Positions 55,848 through 64,000 of a DNA stretch of 64,000 bases are shown piece after piece. Under the pieces are notes generated by a model. That model saw only the letters and a program-made list of their open reading frames with translations, did not search any database and had not been told where the DNA came from. The translations under genes were made by a program, and so were the position numbers. Position 1 is the first letter of the stretch. Every line of letters starts with the position of its first letter. Source of the DNA: Mesorhizobium liriopis (lineage in GTDB: Bacteria; Pseudomonadota; Alphaproteobacteria; Rhizobiales; Rhizobiaceae); contig NZ_JAMXQS010000007.1 of NCBI RefSeq assembly GCF_024053505.1, positions 310,001 to 374,000 of the forward strand, written 5' to 3'.

Positions 55848-56290
55848 CGTATGAGCTTACGCCCTGTTGGGGGAAGAAGGCGCGCACCCTCGAAGCCAGT
55901 GTCCGCGATGGCGCTGCACAGGTTGTGCCACTCGCATCCCATGCAGGCCTGCCGTGTTTCTCCCGCCGCGAACGCCGCTCGCATGCGCTCGACAAAAGCA
56001 TGATCGAGTCGGATCAGTGAACCTAATTGGATCGGAAAACCGAGAAGTCTTGCCACGTCACGCGCGCTGATCTTGTCGCGCTCGACAACGCTGTCGCGCC
56101 AGCAATGCGGCTCCTTCTCGCTCAGAAGCGGTGTGCAGATGTCATCCGGTCCGTCCACGATCACCATCGTCTCGCCGTCAGACAGGCGGCGGGCGATCCG
56201 GTCGTAGTTCGCCGTAAACGGCGGCGTGTAGCCCTTGCCGACATAAGACAGCATGCAGAGCAGGTGATGCGGCCGGATGCGGATCGTCAT
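55841..56290 (-). CDS. DUF1284 Cys-rich protein
   Basis: A soluble protein of 149 residues that begins MTIRIRPHHLLCMLSYVGKG, the DUF1284 signature. It has Cys in HHLLCML, DICTPLL and PHCWRD and a CMGCEWHNLC cluster near the C-terminus. The spacing suggests an iron-sulfur cluster or zinc site; this is inference. The ATG lies close behind the M48 gene stop (19 bp), same strand, but no strong link is known. Function is unknown. Confidence 0.85.
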   Translation of the reverse strand: MTIRIRPHHLLCMLSYVGKGYTPPFTANYDRIARRLSDGETMVIVDGPDDICTPLLSEKEPHCWRDSVVERDKISARDVARLLGFPIQLGSLIRLDHAFVERMRAAFAAGETRQACMGCEWHNLCSAIADTGFEGARLLPPTGRKLIRK

Positions 56291-56309
56291 GGCAAAGCGA
56301 GGCTATCGC

Positions 56310-57722
56310 TCAACGGTCGGTGATGATCTTCACCTTGTCGCCGGGCCTGACCGACTCGCCCGCCGACAGGCCGTTGATGACCTGGAACAGTTCGAGCTTG
56401 CGATCGACGCCCGTCATCTGGGCCGCCAGCGTGCCGGCAGTGTCGCCACCGCCCACCGTGACGACCCGCACGCGCAAGGGCTTGAGCGCAGCCTTTTCCG
56501 ATGCGCTCAGAAAATGGAAGCTGCCGCTGACCGCACGTGCCGCAGGTTCGAGGGCCGCGCTCGTGGCAGGGGCCGCGGTCAGCAGGCGATAGACCTGCCC
56601 GCCATCGCGAACCACCGCCACGTCGAACTGCCAGCCATCGGCGCGAGCCTTGGCGAATGCGCCGGGCCGGCCGCCGATGGTGCCGGCCTGGACACTGGCA
56701 GGATCGAGACCTGCCACCCAGCCACTGCGCAAATAATCTTCGAGCGCCACGGACTGGTCGATCGCGACACCGTCAAAGCGGATCGCCGTGTCGCCCGGAC
56801 CCGTCGCGGTGACGGCTGCGGCCGAGTTGTCGATCACGAACCCGTCCGGCACGGAAAAGCCGATGCCGAGCTTGGGATGGAGGAAGGTCGTGCCGCGAAT
56901 GAAGCCTTCTTCCGGCTTGTCACCGAAAAGCAGGCCGTCGATGCCTTTCAGGAACGCTTCGCGGTCGGTGTCGCCGATGCCGGGCTGGCCGAACTGGCGT
57001 GCATGGCGCATGGCGAGGTCGATGCGCTGGGGCGCGTTCGGGTGGCTTGCCAGGAAGTCGAGGCTCGAATCGCTGGCGCCGCTGACGCTGCGCAGGTTGC
57101 CATAGGCCGCCATCGCCTGAAGGAAGCGCGCGGCGGCATAGGGGTCGAAGCCCGCACGGCCGATGGTGCGGATGCCGATGGCGTCGGCTTCCAGCTCCTG
57201 GTTGCGTGAGAACTGGGCGAGGCGCAGCTTGCCCCGCACGAGCGCCGCATTGGCATCCGTGTTGCCGCCGCCCAGAACGTCGCTGACGACCTGACCGGCC
57301 AGTGCTTCCTCGGCTTCCTTGCGCTGGCGCTCGATGCCGTGATTGGCGGTGACGTGGCCCATCTCGTGGGCGAGCACGGCGGCAAGTTCGGCCGAATCGG
57401 TGGCGAGCGCGAGCAGGCCGCGCGTCACATAGAGATAGCCCCCAGGCAGCGCGAAGGCGTTGACGTTGGGCGAATCGAGGATCGTGATCCGGTAGGTCTG
57501 GTTCGGATTGTCGGGGTCGAAGGTCAGGCGGCCCACGACCTTCGCCACCATGCGCTCAAGCTTGGGGTCGGAATATTCGCCGCCATAGGTCCCAAGAATG
57601 CGGGGATGCTGCGAACGCGCAATCTCGGCAAGCTTGTCGTTCTTGGACACGTTGTCGAGCGTGAAAGGCTTGGCTGAAGGCTGGAAGGCCTGCTCGCTGA
57701 ACTCACCGCCCGTGCCCGGCAT
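56310..57722 (-). CDS. M48 family metallopeptidase with C-terminal LysM-like segment, probable lipoprotein
   Basis: A zinc protease of at least 470 residues. The zinc motif is HEMGH (H119, E120, H123 counting from ATG 57722) and the third ligand Glu is in NQELEADAIG. The last 50 residues (VVTVGGGDTAGTLAAQMTGV, then GLSAGESVRPGDKVKII) resemble a LysM-type peptidoglycan-binding unit. Upstream of the first ATG the same frame encodes LKRARLGATALALATLLSSC, a textbook lipoprotein signal with lipobox L-S-S-C. However, the frame has no ATG, GTG or TTG between the stop TAA near 57855 and ATG 57722. The true start is therefore probably CTG near 57783 or another rare codon. Similar proteins (BepA/YfgC type) act on outer-membrane protein assembly. 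Confidence 0.88.
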   Translation of the reverse strand: MPGTGGEFSEQAFQPSAKPFTLDNVSKNDKLAEIARSQHPRILGTYGGEYSDPKLERMVAKVVGRLTFDPDNPNQTYRITILDSPNVNAFALPGGYLYVTRGLLALATDSAELAAVLAHEMGHVTANHGIERQRKEAEEALAGQVVSDVLGGGNTDANAALVRGKLRLAQFSRNQELEADAIGIRTIGRAGFDPYAAARFLQAMAAYGNLRSVSGASDSSLDFLASHPNAPQRIDLAMRHARQFGQPGIGDTDREAFLKGIDGLLFGDKPEEGFIRGTTFLHPKLGIGFSVPDGFVIDNSAAAVTATGPGDTAIRFDGVAIDQSVALEDYLRSGWVAGLDPASVQAGTIGGRPGAFAKARADGWQFDVAVVRDGGQVYRLLTAAPATSAALEPAARAVSGSFHFLSASEKAALKPLRVRVVTVGGGDTAGTLAAQMTGVDRKLELFQVINGLSAGESVRPGDKVKIITDR

Positions 57723-57898
57723 CTGGCAGCTCGACAGCAGGGTCGCGAGCGCGAGTGCAGTCGCGCCGAGGCGCGCGCGCTTCAGCGGTCGAGACCATGT
57801 CGGCAGAGAGGCAGTCGAAATAGACAGCGCAATTTCCCCCGGGAACTGTTCGGCTTACCAAGCCCAGGCTTCAGCCACGCACCGCTTCTCCAGGCGAA

Positions 57899-58654
57899 TT
57901 ATGTCGGCTTTGGGGGCGGTGCGGGACGGTTGAGCTTCTGGTGAGCCATTCCGATATAGGCCTTGAAAGCGGGCGGACCAAGCGGCCCGAAGAAATCGCC
58001 CGCATTTCCCGACAGGCTGTTGCCTTTCTGTTCCAGAAAAAGGACCGTATCCGCGATTGCTTCGGCATCCTCGGGCTGGTGGGTGACGAAGAGAACGGTG
58101 AGGTTCCGCTCCCGGCGCTGCGCGTCGATGATGGTGAGCATATCCTGGCGCAGTGCCGGCCCGAGTGCCGCGAAGGGTTCGTCCAGAAGCAGCACGGGCC
58201 GATCGCGCAGGGCGGCGCGGGCGAGCGCCACGCGGCTGCGCTCACCGCCGGACAGCTCGCGAGGAAGACGCTGTTTCTTTCCCGCAAGACCGACGCGGTC
58301 GAGTGCGGCGGAAACAGCCGTGCGCTGTTGAGTGGAAAGGCGAAGGCCGGGGTCGAGCCCCAGACCCACATTCTGTGCCACGCTTAGATGCGCGAACAGG
58401 TTGTTTTCCTGAAACACCATGGAGACCGGGCGGCGGTCGGGCGGCATGGCGGAAACATCCGTGTCGCCGATCAGGACACGGCCGGATCGGGGGCGCTCGA
58501 AACCGGCGATCAAGTGCAGCAACGTGGTCTTGCCCGCCCCACTCGGTCCCATGACCGCGGTCACCTTTCCAGTCGGAAAGCGGTGGTCGAACAGAAAGGA
58601 CGTGTCGCGATAGGCGAAACCGACTTGGTCGAGCGTGATGCCGGGTGCGTTCAT
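57899..58654 (-). CDS. thiQ: thiamine ABC transporter ATPase
   Basis: The ATP-binding subunit of a thiamine/TPP importer, 251 residues. Walker A is GPSGAGKTT at 36-44, signature LSGGERSRVALARA, Walker B LLLDEPFAALGP, and the His switch is in FVTHQPEDAEA. Its N-terminus MNAPGITLDQVGFAYRD overlaps the thiP stop by 4 bases (ATGA), so ATG 58654 is the start. A Pro-rich tail (LNRPAPPPKPT) ends the chain. It is last in the riboswitch-controlled thiBPQ operon. Confidence 0.95.
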   Translation of the reverse strand: MNAPGITLDQVGFAYRDTSFLFDHRFPTGKVTAVMGPSGAGKTTLLHLIAGFERPRSGRVLIGDTDVSAMPPDRRPVSMVFQENNLFAHLSVAQNVGLGLDPGLRLSTQQRTAVSAALDRVGLAGKKQRLPRELSGGERSRVALARAALRDRPVLLLDEPFAALGPALRQDMLTIIDAQRRERNLTVLFVTHQPEDAEAIADTVLFLEQKGNSLSGNAGDFFGPLGPPAFKAYIGMAHQKLNRPAPPPKPT

Positions 58655-60234
58655 GCGGGCTCCCTGTCGCGGCCGAGCCGATTGGCCGCGAGCATCAGCG
58701 CAAGGCAGAGCAGGCCCAGAAGAAGTGCCAGCCCGGCGGCATCCGCCGTGCGATAGCTGCCCATGCGCTCGAAGAGCAGATAGGGCAGGGTCTTCAAGGC
58801 ATCGCTGCCGAACAGCGCGATCACGCCGAGATCGCCCAGCGACAGCGCCATGCCGAAGGCGAGCGCGGTGAAAAGCGGGCGGCGCAGGTTCGGCCAATCG
58901 ACCAGCCAGAGGCGGTTCACGCCGCGCAGGCCAAGCGACAGGCAGAGCCGGTCATGGCGCGCGGCCGCAGCATCGAAGGCCGGGCGCACCACGCGAAGCG
59001 CGAAGGGCACCGCCATCAGCGCATTGACGGAGGCGACCATGACCGGTGCCACCGTGAAAACCTGCCCCGTTTCGCGCAGCGCCATGAACCAGCCCGCACC
59101 GATCAGGATCGGCGGCACGACGAGGCTGAACGACGCGCCGGTGCCGAATAGGGCACGGGAGAAGCGCGAGCGGGATGCATGGCGTGCAGCCGCGAGCGAC
59201 CATGCGAGCAGGGCGGCGAGCAGCCCCGAAACGGCGGCGAGCGCGAGGCTGACCCCTGTCGCGCGGCGTACGGCATTCTCGCCGACGAGGCGCCAAAGGT
59301 CGGCCTGCAACCCGCTCCAAAGCACGGCCACCATCGGCGCGCCGACGAAAATGAGCGCGAGCAGGATCACGAGCGCGTCGAGAGCTGTTTGAACCCTGCC
59401 GCCGTTCGCGAACCGGCGGGCGGATATCGACAGGTTCGGCTCGGCATCGGTGTCGGCGCCGAGCAGGCCGAGAAGGGCAACCGCAGCACCGGCGAGAACG
59501 AGCTGGACGACGGTGAGAAGAGCTGCCCGCGCAGGGTCGAAATCGAAGCGCAGGGCTTGGTAGATCGCGACTTCCAGCGTCGTCGCCCGCGGCCCACCGC
59601 CGAGTGTCAGAACGATCGTGAAGGACGTCACGCAGAGCATGAAGACGAGGCCCGCCACGCCGGGCAGGCTCGTGCGCAGAGGGGGCCATTCGACCAAGCG
59701 AAAAGTCTGGCGCGCATTGAAGCCGAGCTGGCGTGCAAGCCGCCACTGATCCGCCGGTACGGTTTCCAGCGCGCCGAGAAAAAGGCGCGCGGCAAGCGGC
59801 ATGTTGAAGAAGGCATGCGCGATCAGAATGCCGGACAATCCATAGATGCCCGGCCACGGTTCGCCGAGAACCGCATTCAACGGCTTCGCCAACAGCCCTT
59901 CGCGCCCGAGCAGCGCCAGAAGCCCGAGTGCCGCCACGATGGCCGGCAGGGCCAGCGGCACGGCGAAAAGCCCGAGCAGCAGCGAGCGGCCCGGAAAGCT
60001 CTCTTGCCGATGCAAAGCGCGCGCCACGATCAGTCCGGGCACCACCGACACGAGCGTCGAAAGCACGGCCTGCCAAAGCGTGAAGCCGGTGATACGCGCC
60101 AGATAGAAGTCGAATCCACCCGTGCTTCCGCCTGAACGCAGCACTTCGAACAGCATTCCGGCAAAAGCGCCGCCGAGCAGCACGCCCGCGAAAAGCAGCG
60201 CCGTCCACCCGGCCCAAATGCGACGGTCGGTCAA
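58651..60234 (-). CDS. thiP: thiamine ABC transporter permease
   Basis: A large inner-membrane permease of 527 residues with about 12 membrane segments, two fused permease halves as usual for ThiP. Each half has a coupling loop: RLARQLGFNARQTFRLVEWP in the first and LCLSLGLRGVNRLWLVDWPN in the second. VPLALPAIVAALGLLALLGREGLL is typical of ThiP. It starts from TTG 60234, 7 bp after thiB, with GAGG just upstream. It pairs with ThiB and ThiQ. Confidence 0.94.
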   Translation of the reverse strand: MTDRRIWAGWTALLFAGVLLGGAFAGMLFEVLRSGGSTGGFDFYLARITGFTLWQAVLSTLVSVVPGLIVARALHRQESFPGRSLLLGLFAVPLALPAIVAALGLLALLGREGLLAKPLNAVLGEPWPGIYGLSGILIAHAFFNMPLAARLFLGALETVPADQWRLARQLGFNARQTFRLVEWPPLRTSLPGVAGLVFMLCVTSFTIVLTLGGGPRATTLEVAIYQALRFDFDPARAALLTVVQLVLAGAAVALLGLLGADTDAEPNLSISARRFANGGRVQTALDALVILLALIFVGAPMVAVLWSGLQADLWRLVGENAVRRATGVSLALAAVSGLLAALLAWSLAAARHASRSRFSRALFGTGASFSLVVPPILIGAGWFMALRETGQVFTVAPVMVASVNALMAVPFALRVVRPAFDAAAARHDRLCLSLGLRGVNRLWLVDWPNLRRPLFTALAFGMALSLGDLGVIALFGSDALKTLPYLLFERMGSYRTADAAGLALLLGLLCLALMLAANRLGRDREPA

Positions 60235-60241
60235 GCCTCGG

Positions 60242-61237
60242 CTACCGGCTCATCGCGGCGAGCCACTCGTCGATCCAGGCTTTGCGCTTTTCGGCCACTT
60301 CTTCCGGCGGAAAGGAGAGCGTCTTCGCCGGCTTCACCAGCGTCGCGAAGGCCGGATCGAGCGGCTTGTCGGTCTTGCCTGCGGGAAACATCCAGTTGGT
60401 TTCGGGGATCGCGTCCTGAAAGCCGGGGCCGGTCATGAACTGGAGGAACTGCTTGGCAAGCGGATTCTGGGCACCCTTCACGGTTTGCCCCGCGACCTCG
60501 ACCTGCAGATAATGCCCTTCGCTGAAGCTCGCGACCTTGTAGCGGTCGGTCTTCTCGCTGACGAGATGATAGGCGGGGGAGGTGGTATAGGACAGCACCA
60601 TCGGTGCTTCGCCTTTGGTGAAAAGCCCATAGGCCTCGCTCCAGCCCGGCGTGACGGTCAGCACCCGGCGCTTGAGTTTCTCCCAGGCCTGCGGGGCGTC
60701 GTCGCCATAGACGGCACGAACCCAGAGCAGGAGCCCGAGGCCCGGCGTGGAGGTGCGTGGGTCCTGAATCACGATCTTCTGGTTGGGGTCGCCCTCCACC
60801 AGTTCCTTGAGGCTTGCGGGCGGGGTCTGAACGGCCTGCGTGTCGTAGACCACCGCGAAATAGCCGTAGTCGAAGGGCAGGAAACTCGTGTCGCTCCAGC
60901 CGCCCGGAACGGTCAAACCTTCCGCGCTGACGCCATGCGGCGCGAAGAGGCCTGTGCTTTTCGCCTCAGCCGTCAGGTTGGTGTCGAGCCCAAGCACCAC
61001 TTCCGCCGGCGACGACGCACCTTCGAGCCTGAGGCGGTTGAGAAGTGCCACGCCGTCGGCGACCGACACGAATTTCACGTCGCACCCGCACTGCGCCTCG
61101 AAGGCCTTTTCCACCTGCGGCCCCGGGCCCCATTCCGACGTGAAGCTTTCATAGGTGTAGACGGTGAGCGAGCCCTGCGCGAAAGCGGGTGCGACAAGCG
61201 CGAGAACGGCCAGGCCGCCGAGGATCATGGACTTCAC
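60242..61237 (-). CDS. thiB: thiamine-binding periplasmic protein
   Basis: The binding protein of the thiamine importer, 331 residues. The signal peptide is [19 protein letters not shown] with cleavage before [19 protein letters not shown], the ThiB hallmark. [14 protein letters not shown] and [19 protein letters not shown] are also typical. I prefer GTG 61237 as start because GGAGGT lies just before it and it gives a compact signal peptide; ATG 61249 in the same frame is the alternative. A TPP riboswitch about 60 nt upstream controls the operon. Confidence 0.94.
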   Translation of the reverse strand: MKSMILGGLAVLALVAPAFAQGSLTVYTYESFTSEWGPGPQVEKAFEAQCGCDVKFVSVADGVALLNRLRLEGASSPAEVVLGLDTNLTAEAKSTGLFAPHGVSAEGLTVPGGWSDTSFLPFDYGYFAVVYDTQAVQTPPASLKELVEGDPNQKIVIQDPRTSTPGLGLLLWVRAVYGDDAPQAWEKLKRRVLTVTPGWSEAYGLFTKGEAPMVLSYTTSPAYHLVSEKTDRYKVASFSEGHYLQVEVAGQTVKGAQNPLAKQFLQFMTGPGFQDAIPETNWMFPAGKTDKPLDPAFATLVKPAKTLSFPPEEVAEKRKAWIDEWLAAMSR

Positions 61238-61296
61238 AGGCACCTCCATGGTCGAAAGGAAAGCGCCGGTTTCCGTCGGGGATCCCTGGAAAGCGT

Positions 61297-61403
61297 CTAA
61301 TCCCTCCGCCGGTATCAACCGGATCAGGTTCAGCGGGTTGGCGGACGCGAAACGCCTTGCCTCTCAGCCGGCCCGCTTGAAAAAGCAGCCGGCACCCCGT
61401 TAG
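61297..61403 (-). ncRNA. TPP riboswitch (THI element)
   Basis: On the minus strand the leader reads ACGGGGTGCC, then GCCGGCTGAGAGGCAAGGC, then AACCCGCTGAACCTGATCCG, GTTGATACCGGCGGAGGGA. These are the conserved CTGAGAG and CTGAACCTGAT...ACCGGCG-GGGA cores of the thiamine pyrophosphate riboswitch, in order. It lies directly upstream of thiB and should turn off thiBPQ when TPP is plentiful, probably by hiding the thiB ribosome site. Confidence 0.95.
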
Positions 61404-61481
61404 AGCGGCCGCGACATTAGCGGGGTGCACGAGGTGCGGCAAGCTTTCCCCGCGCGGAATTCATGCTAGGTCGCTGCTCAC

Positions 61482-62117
61482 ATGACCCGTTTCCTGATCC
61501 TGCTCGGCGGCGAGCTCGAACCCACCCCGCGCCTGCTCGCGCAGGTGCACGGCGCACGCGTGATCGCGGCCGATAGCGGGATGCGCCATGCCAGGGCGCT
61601 GGGCGTGATACCGGAGCTTTGGATGGGTGATTTCGATTCCACCGACGCAGCCTTGCGCCAGGAATGGCCCGGTGTCGCCCAGATCGCCTTTCCGCCCGCC
61701 AAGAACATGACCGACGGCGAGATCGCGGTCGCCGAAGCGCTCAAGGCCGGCGCGGAGGAGATCGTGCTGGCCGGCGCCTTCGGCGGACCGCGTGCCGACC
61801 ATGCCTTTCTCCACCTCACGCTCGCCCTTCGCCTCGCGGAAGGCGGCACGCCTGCGCTGCTGACCAGCGGCTTGCAGGAGGGGAGGCCGCTCCTGACTGG
61901 TGAAACGGTGTTCGACTACCCGCCGGGCACGCTTTTCAGCGTGCTGGCCTTCTCCGATCTCAACGGCCTCTCGATCGAAGGCGCGCATTGGCCGCTCGAG
62001 CGCGTCCGCGTGCCCTCCGGCTCCTCACTCACGATGTCGAACGTGATCGCTACGCGCTTGCGCATCCGGCTCGAAGAAGGCAAGGCCCTGCTGCTCGCCC
62101 ATCCCGTTCAGGCATAA
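61482..62117 (+). CDS. thiamine pyrophosphokinase
   Basis: A kinase of 211 residues that makes thiamine diphosphate from thiamine and ATP. FLILLGGELEPT leads; the catalytic/nucleotide motifs are AADSGMRHARALGVIPELWM, GDFDST, FPPAKNMTDGEIAVAEAL and GAFGGPRADHAFLHL. The C-terminal TPP-binding part includes GAHWPLERVRVPSGSSLTMS. It is divergent from thiBPQ, so uptake and activation of thiamine are neighbours, although only the importer has the riboswitch. An ABC-F gene follows after 13 bp. Confidence 0.93.
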   Translation: MTRFLILLGGELEPTPRLLAQVHGARVIAADSGMRHARALGVIPELWMGDFDSTDAALRQEWPGVAQIAFPPAKNMTDGEIAVAEALKAGAEEIVLAGAFGGPRADHAFLHLTLALRLAEGGTPALLTSGLQEGRPLLTGETVFDYPPGTLFSVLAFSDLNGLSIEGAHWPLERVRVPSGSSLTMSNVIATRLRIRLEEGKALLLAHPVQA

Positions 62118-62130
62118 GCCACAAGTTGAT

Positions 62131-63945
62131 ATGGCCCCACCGCTTCTTCTTCTCGACGATATCCGCCTGACCTTCGGCGGCACGCCGCTTCTGGCGGGTG
62201 CCGGCCTGACCGCATCCGCGGGCGACAAGATCGCGCTGGTGGGGCGCAACGGGTCGGGCAAGTCGACGCTGCTCAAGATCGCGGCGGGCATGGTCGAGCC
62301 GCAGGATGGGACCGTTTTTCGCCAGCCCTCGGCCACGATCCGCTATCTTGCGCAGGCCCCCGACATGGACGGCTACGCCACGATCCGCGCCTATGTGGAG
62401 GCAGGCCTCGGCCCGGCCGACGATCCGCATCGCGCCACCTATCTGATCGAATCGCTCGAACTCGACGGCGAAGCCTCGCCGCATAATCTCTCGGGCGGCG
62501 AAGCGCGCCGCGCAGCGCTCGCGCGCGTGATGGCGCCCGAGCCCGATGTGCTGCTTCTCGACGAGCCCACCAACCATCTCGACCTGCGCGTGATCGAATG
62601 GCTCGAAGGCGAACTCGCGCGCACTTCCTCCGCCGTCGTGCTCATCAGCCACGACCGGCGCTTTCTCGAAAACGTCTCGCGTGCCGTGGTCTGGCTCGAC
62701 CGGGGCACCACGCGCCGGCTCGACAAGGGCTTCGCCCATTTCGAGGAATGGCGCGACAAGGTGCTCGAGGAAGAAGAGCGCGAGCAGCACAAGCTCGGCC
62801 GCCAGATCGGCCGCGAGGAGCACTGGCTGCGCTATGGCGTCACCGCGCGGCGCAAGCGCAACATGCGCCGCTTGGGCGAACTGCAATCGCTGCGCGAGCG
62901 CTTCCGCTCGCACAAGGGCGCGGAAGGCACGGCGAAGCTCGTCGCGAGCGAGGCCAACGAATCGGGCAAACTGGTGATCGAGGCGAAAAGCATCGGCAAG
63001 GCTTACGACGATGTGCCGATCGTGCGCGACTTCTCGACCCGCATCGCGCGCGGCGACCGCATCGGCTTCGTCGGTCCCAACGGGGCTGGCAAGACCACCC
63101 TTTTGCGCATGCTGATCGGCGATCTGCCGCCCGACAGCGGCACGGTGCGGCTCGGCGCCAATCTGGAGATCGCAACGCTCGACCAGAAGCGCGCGGCCCT
63201 CGATCCGAACGAAACGCTCGCGCATTTCCTCACCGACGGGCGCGGCGAGAACCTCGTGGTCAATGGCGAAGAGCGCCATGTCGTGTCCTATATGAAGGAC
63301 TTCCTGTTCAAGCCGGAACAGGCGCGCACGCCGGTCACCGAGCTTTCGGGCGGCGAGCGCGCGCGACTGATCCTCGCGCGCATCCTGTCGCGCCCTGCCA
63401 ATCTCTTGGTGCTCGACGAGCCGACCAACGATCTCGACATGGAAACGCTCGACCTGCTGCAGGAACTGGTCGCGGGCTTTCCCGGCACGGTTCTGCTCGT
63501 CAGCCACGACCGCGATTTCCTCGATCGTACGGTGACGAGCACGATCGCACCGCTCGAAAGCGACGGGCGCTGGGTGGAATATGCCGGCGGCTATTCCGAC
63601 ATGCTCGCCCAGCGCAAGGAAGCCGCGCTCACCGCCAAGCGCGCGAATGCGCCGAAGGCCGAGACCAAAGGCAAGCCCGAAGCTGCGGCCAAGCCGGCCT
63701 CGTCGTCCAGGAAGCTTTCCTTCAAGCAGAAATTCGCGCTCGAATCGCTGCCGAAACGGATGGCGGATGCCGAGAAGAGCATTGCCGACCTCGAAGCCAA
63801 GCTCGCCGACCCGGCACTCTTCGCGCGCGATCCGGCCAAGTTCAACGCAATCGCAGCCGACGTCGCCAAGGCGCGTGACGGTTTGAGCGCCATGGAAGAA
63901 GAATGGCTCGAGCTCGAAATGCTGCGTGAGGAGATCGAAGGATGA
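62131..63945 (+). CDS. ABC-F family ATPase (Uup-like)
   Basis: A soluble protein of 604 residues with two ATPase domains and no membrane part, so a ribosome-associated ABC-F factor. Walker A 1 is GRNGSGKST and signature LSGGEARRAALARV; Walker A 2 is GPNGAGKTT and signature LSGGERARLILARI. The linker between them (about 200-270, EEREQHKLGRQIGREEHWLR) is charged and helical. The C-terminus (about 510-604) is an Ala/Lys-rich spacer plus coiled coil (LPKRMADAEKSIADLEAKLA), as in Uup, which deals with ribosome and DNA-structure problems. Subfamily assignment is by layout only. Confidence 0.93.
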   Translation: MAPPLLLLDDIRLTFGGTPLLAGAGLTASAGDKIALVGRNGSGKSTLLKIAAGMVEPQDGTVFRQPSATIRYLAQAPDMDGYATIRAYVEAGLGPADDPHRATYLIESLELDGEASPHNLSGGEARRAALARVMAPEPDVLLLDEPTNHLDLRVIEWLEGELARTSSAVVLISHDRRFLENVSRAVVWLDRGTTRRLDKGFAHFEEWRDKVLEEEEREQHKLGRQIGREEHWLRYGVTARRKRNMRRLGELQSLRERFRSHKGAEGTAKLVASEANESGKLVIEAKSIGKAYDDVPIVRDFSTRIARGDRIGFVGPNGAGKTTLLRMLIGDLPPDSGTVRLGANLEIATLDQKRAALDPNETLAHFLTDGRGENLVVNGEERHVVSYMKDFLFKPEQARTPVTELSGGERARLILARILSRPANLLVLDEPTNDLDMETLDLLQELVAGFPGTVLLVSHDRDFLDRTVTSTIAPLESDGRWVEYAGGYSDMLAQRKEAALTAKRANAPKAETKGKPEAAAKPASSSRKLSFKQKFALESLPKRMADAEKSIADLEAKLADPALFARDPAKFNAIAADVAKARDGLSAMEEEWLELEMLREEIEG

Positions 63946-64000
63946 GTGCCACCCCCCGCGTTTCCATTGCTTTCTGCACGCAATGCCGCTGGCTGCTGCG
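63942..64000 (+). CDS. SelT/SelW/SelH-family (Rdx) protein, 3' end outside window
   Basis: Only about 19 residues are visible, MSATPRVSIAFCTQCRWLLR. The CxxC in FCTQCRWLLR is the redox motif of bacterial SelW-like (Rdx) proteins, here with Cys rather than selenocysteine. The ATG overlaps the ABC-F stop (ATGA), so translation is coupled. Function is unknown; a thioredoxin-like redox role is assumed for the family. Confidence 0.8.
   Translation, partial: MSATPRVSIAFCTQCRWLL

Overview
The window is a chromosomal stretch of a GC-rich alphaproteobacterium, most likely Hyphomicrobiales (Rhizobiales) close to Phyllobacteriaceae/Rhizobiaceae. The evidence is gene content and order: mtgA-rpmF-phaR-phaA-phaB, then a SUV3-like helicase, an S4 protein, fdxA, carD and an rpoH2-type sigma factor. 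CTTGAC-N17-CTATAT-like promoters, an EcfG-type promoter before rpoH and dispersed intergenic palindromes of rhizobial style point the same way. It is mostly core genome. I saw no CRISPR array, tRNA, rRNA, prophage or insertion sequence.

Layout: rpmA (cut by the window edge) and rplU (1-0.8 kb); an Opp-type peptide ABC transporter (1.2-6.8 kb); a nucleotide-sugar dehydrogenase, a SagB-type dehydrogenase, a 33-codon peptide gene and an XRE regulator, all on the minus strand (6.9-10.8 kb); two small unknown genes (11.0-11.8 kb); a three-gene two-component cluster translationally coupled to alr (11.9-16.9 kb); an aldo-keto reductase with two LysR regulators and mmsA (16.9-21.3 kb); a class C beta-lactamase (22-23.2 kb); hydroxyproline-type oxidase and epimerase genes, then a livHMGF/binding-protein branched-chain transporter (23.7-31.9 kb); pyc (32.2-35.6 kb); an MFS carrier, a DUF3309 protein, ispG, a lytic transglycosylase, a hybrid kinase and ispA (36-43 kb); the mtgA/rpmF/pha block (43.2-48.8 kb); helicase, S4, fdxA, carD and rpoH (49.2-55.8 kb); DUF1284 and M48 proteins (55.8-57.8 kb); thiBPQ under a TPP riboswitch with thiamine pyrophosphokinase divergent (57.9-62.1 kb); and an ABC-F ATPase with the start of a SelW-like gene.

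The best candidate for an undescribed system is at 8.4-10.8 kb. A tiny peptide gene with an excellent ribosome binding site (9712-9813) is followed by a strong GC hairpin and then by a SagB/ThcOx-family dehydrogenase. It is preceded by three contiguous degenerate 20-bp repeats and an XRE-type regulator. This resembles a minimal RiPP (ribosomally made, post-translationally modified peptide) locus, but no YcaO cyclodehydratase is in view and the peptide has no Cys or Ser. Product and chemistry are unknown.

Other points of note are the EcfG-type promoter ahead of rpoH, an M48 lipoprotein whose signal peptide lies upstream of any standard start codon, the helicase with a long acidic then Arg/Gly-rich tail, and several copies of intergenic palindromic elements, two of them inside the opp operon.
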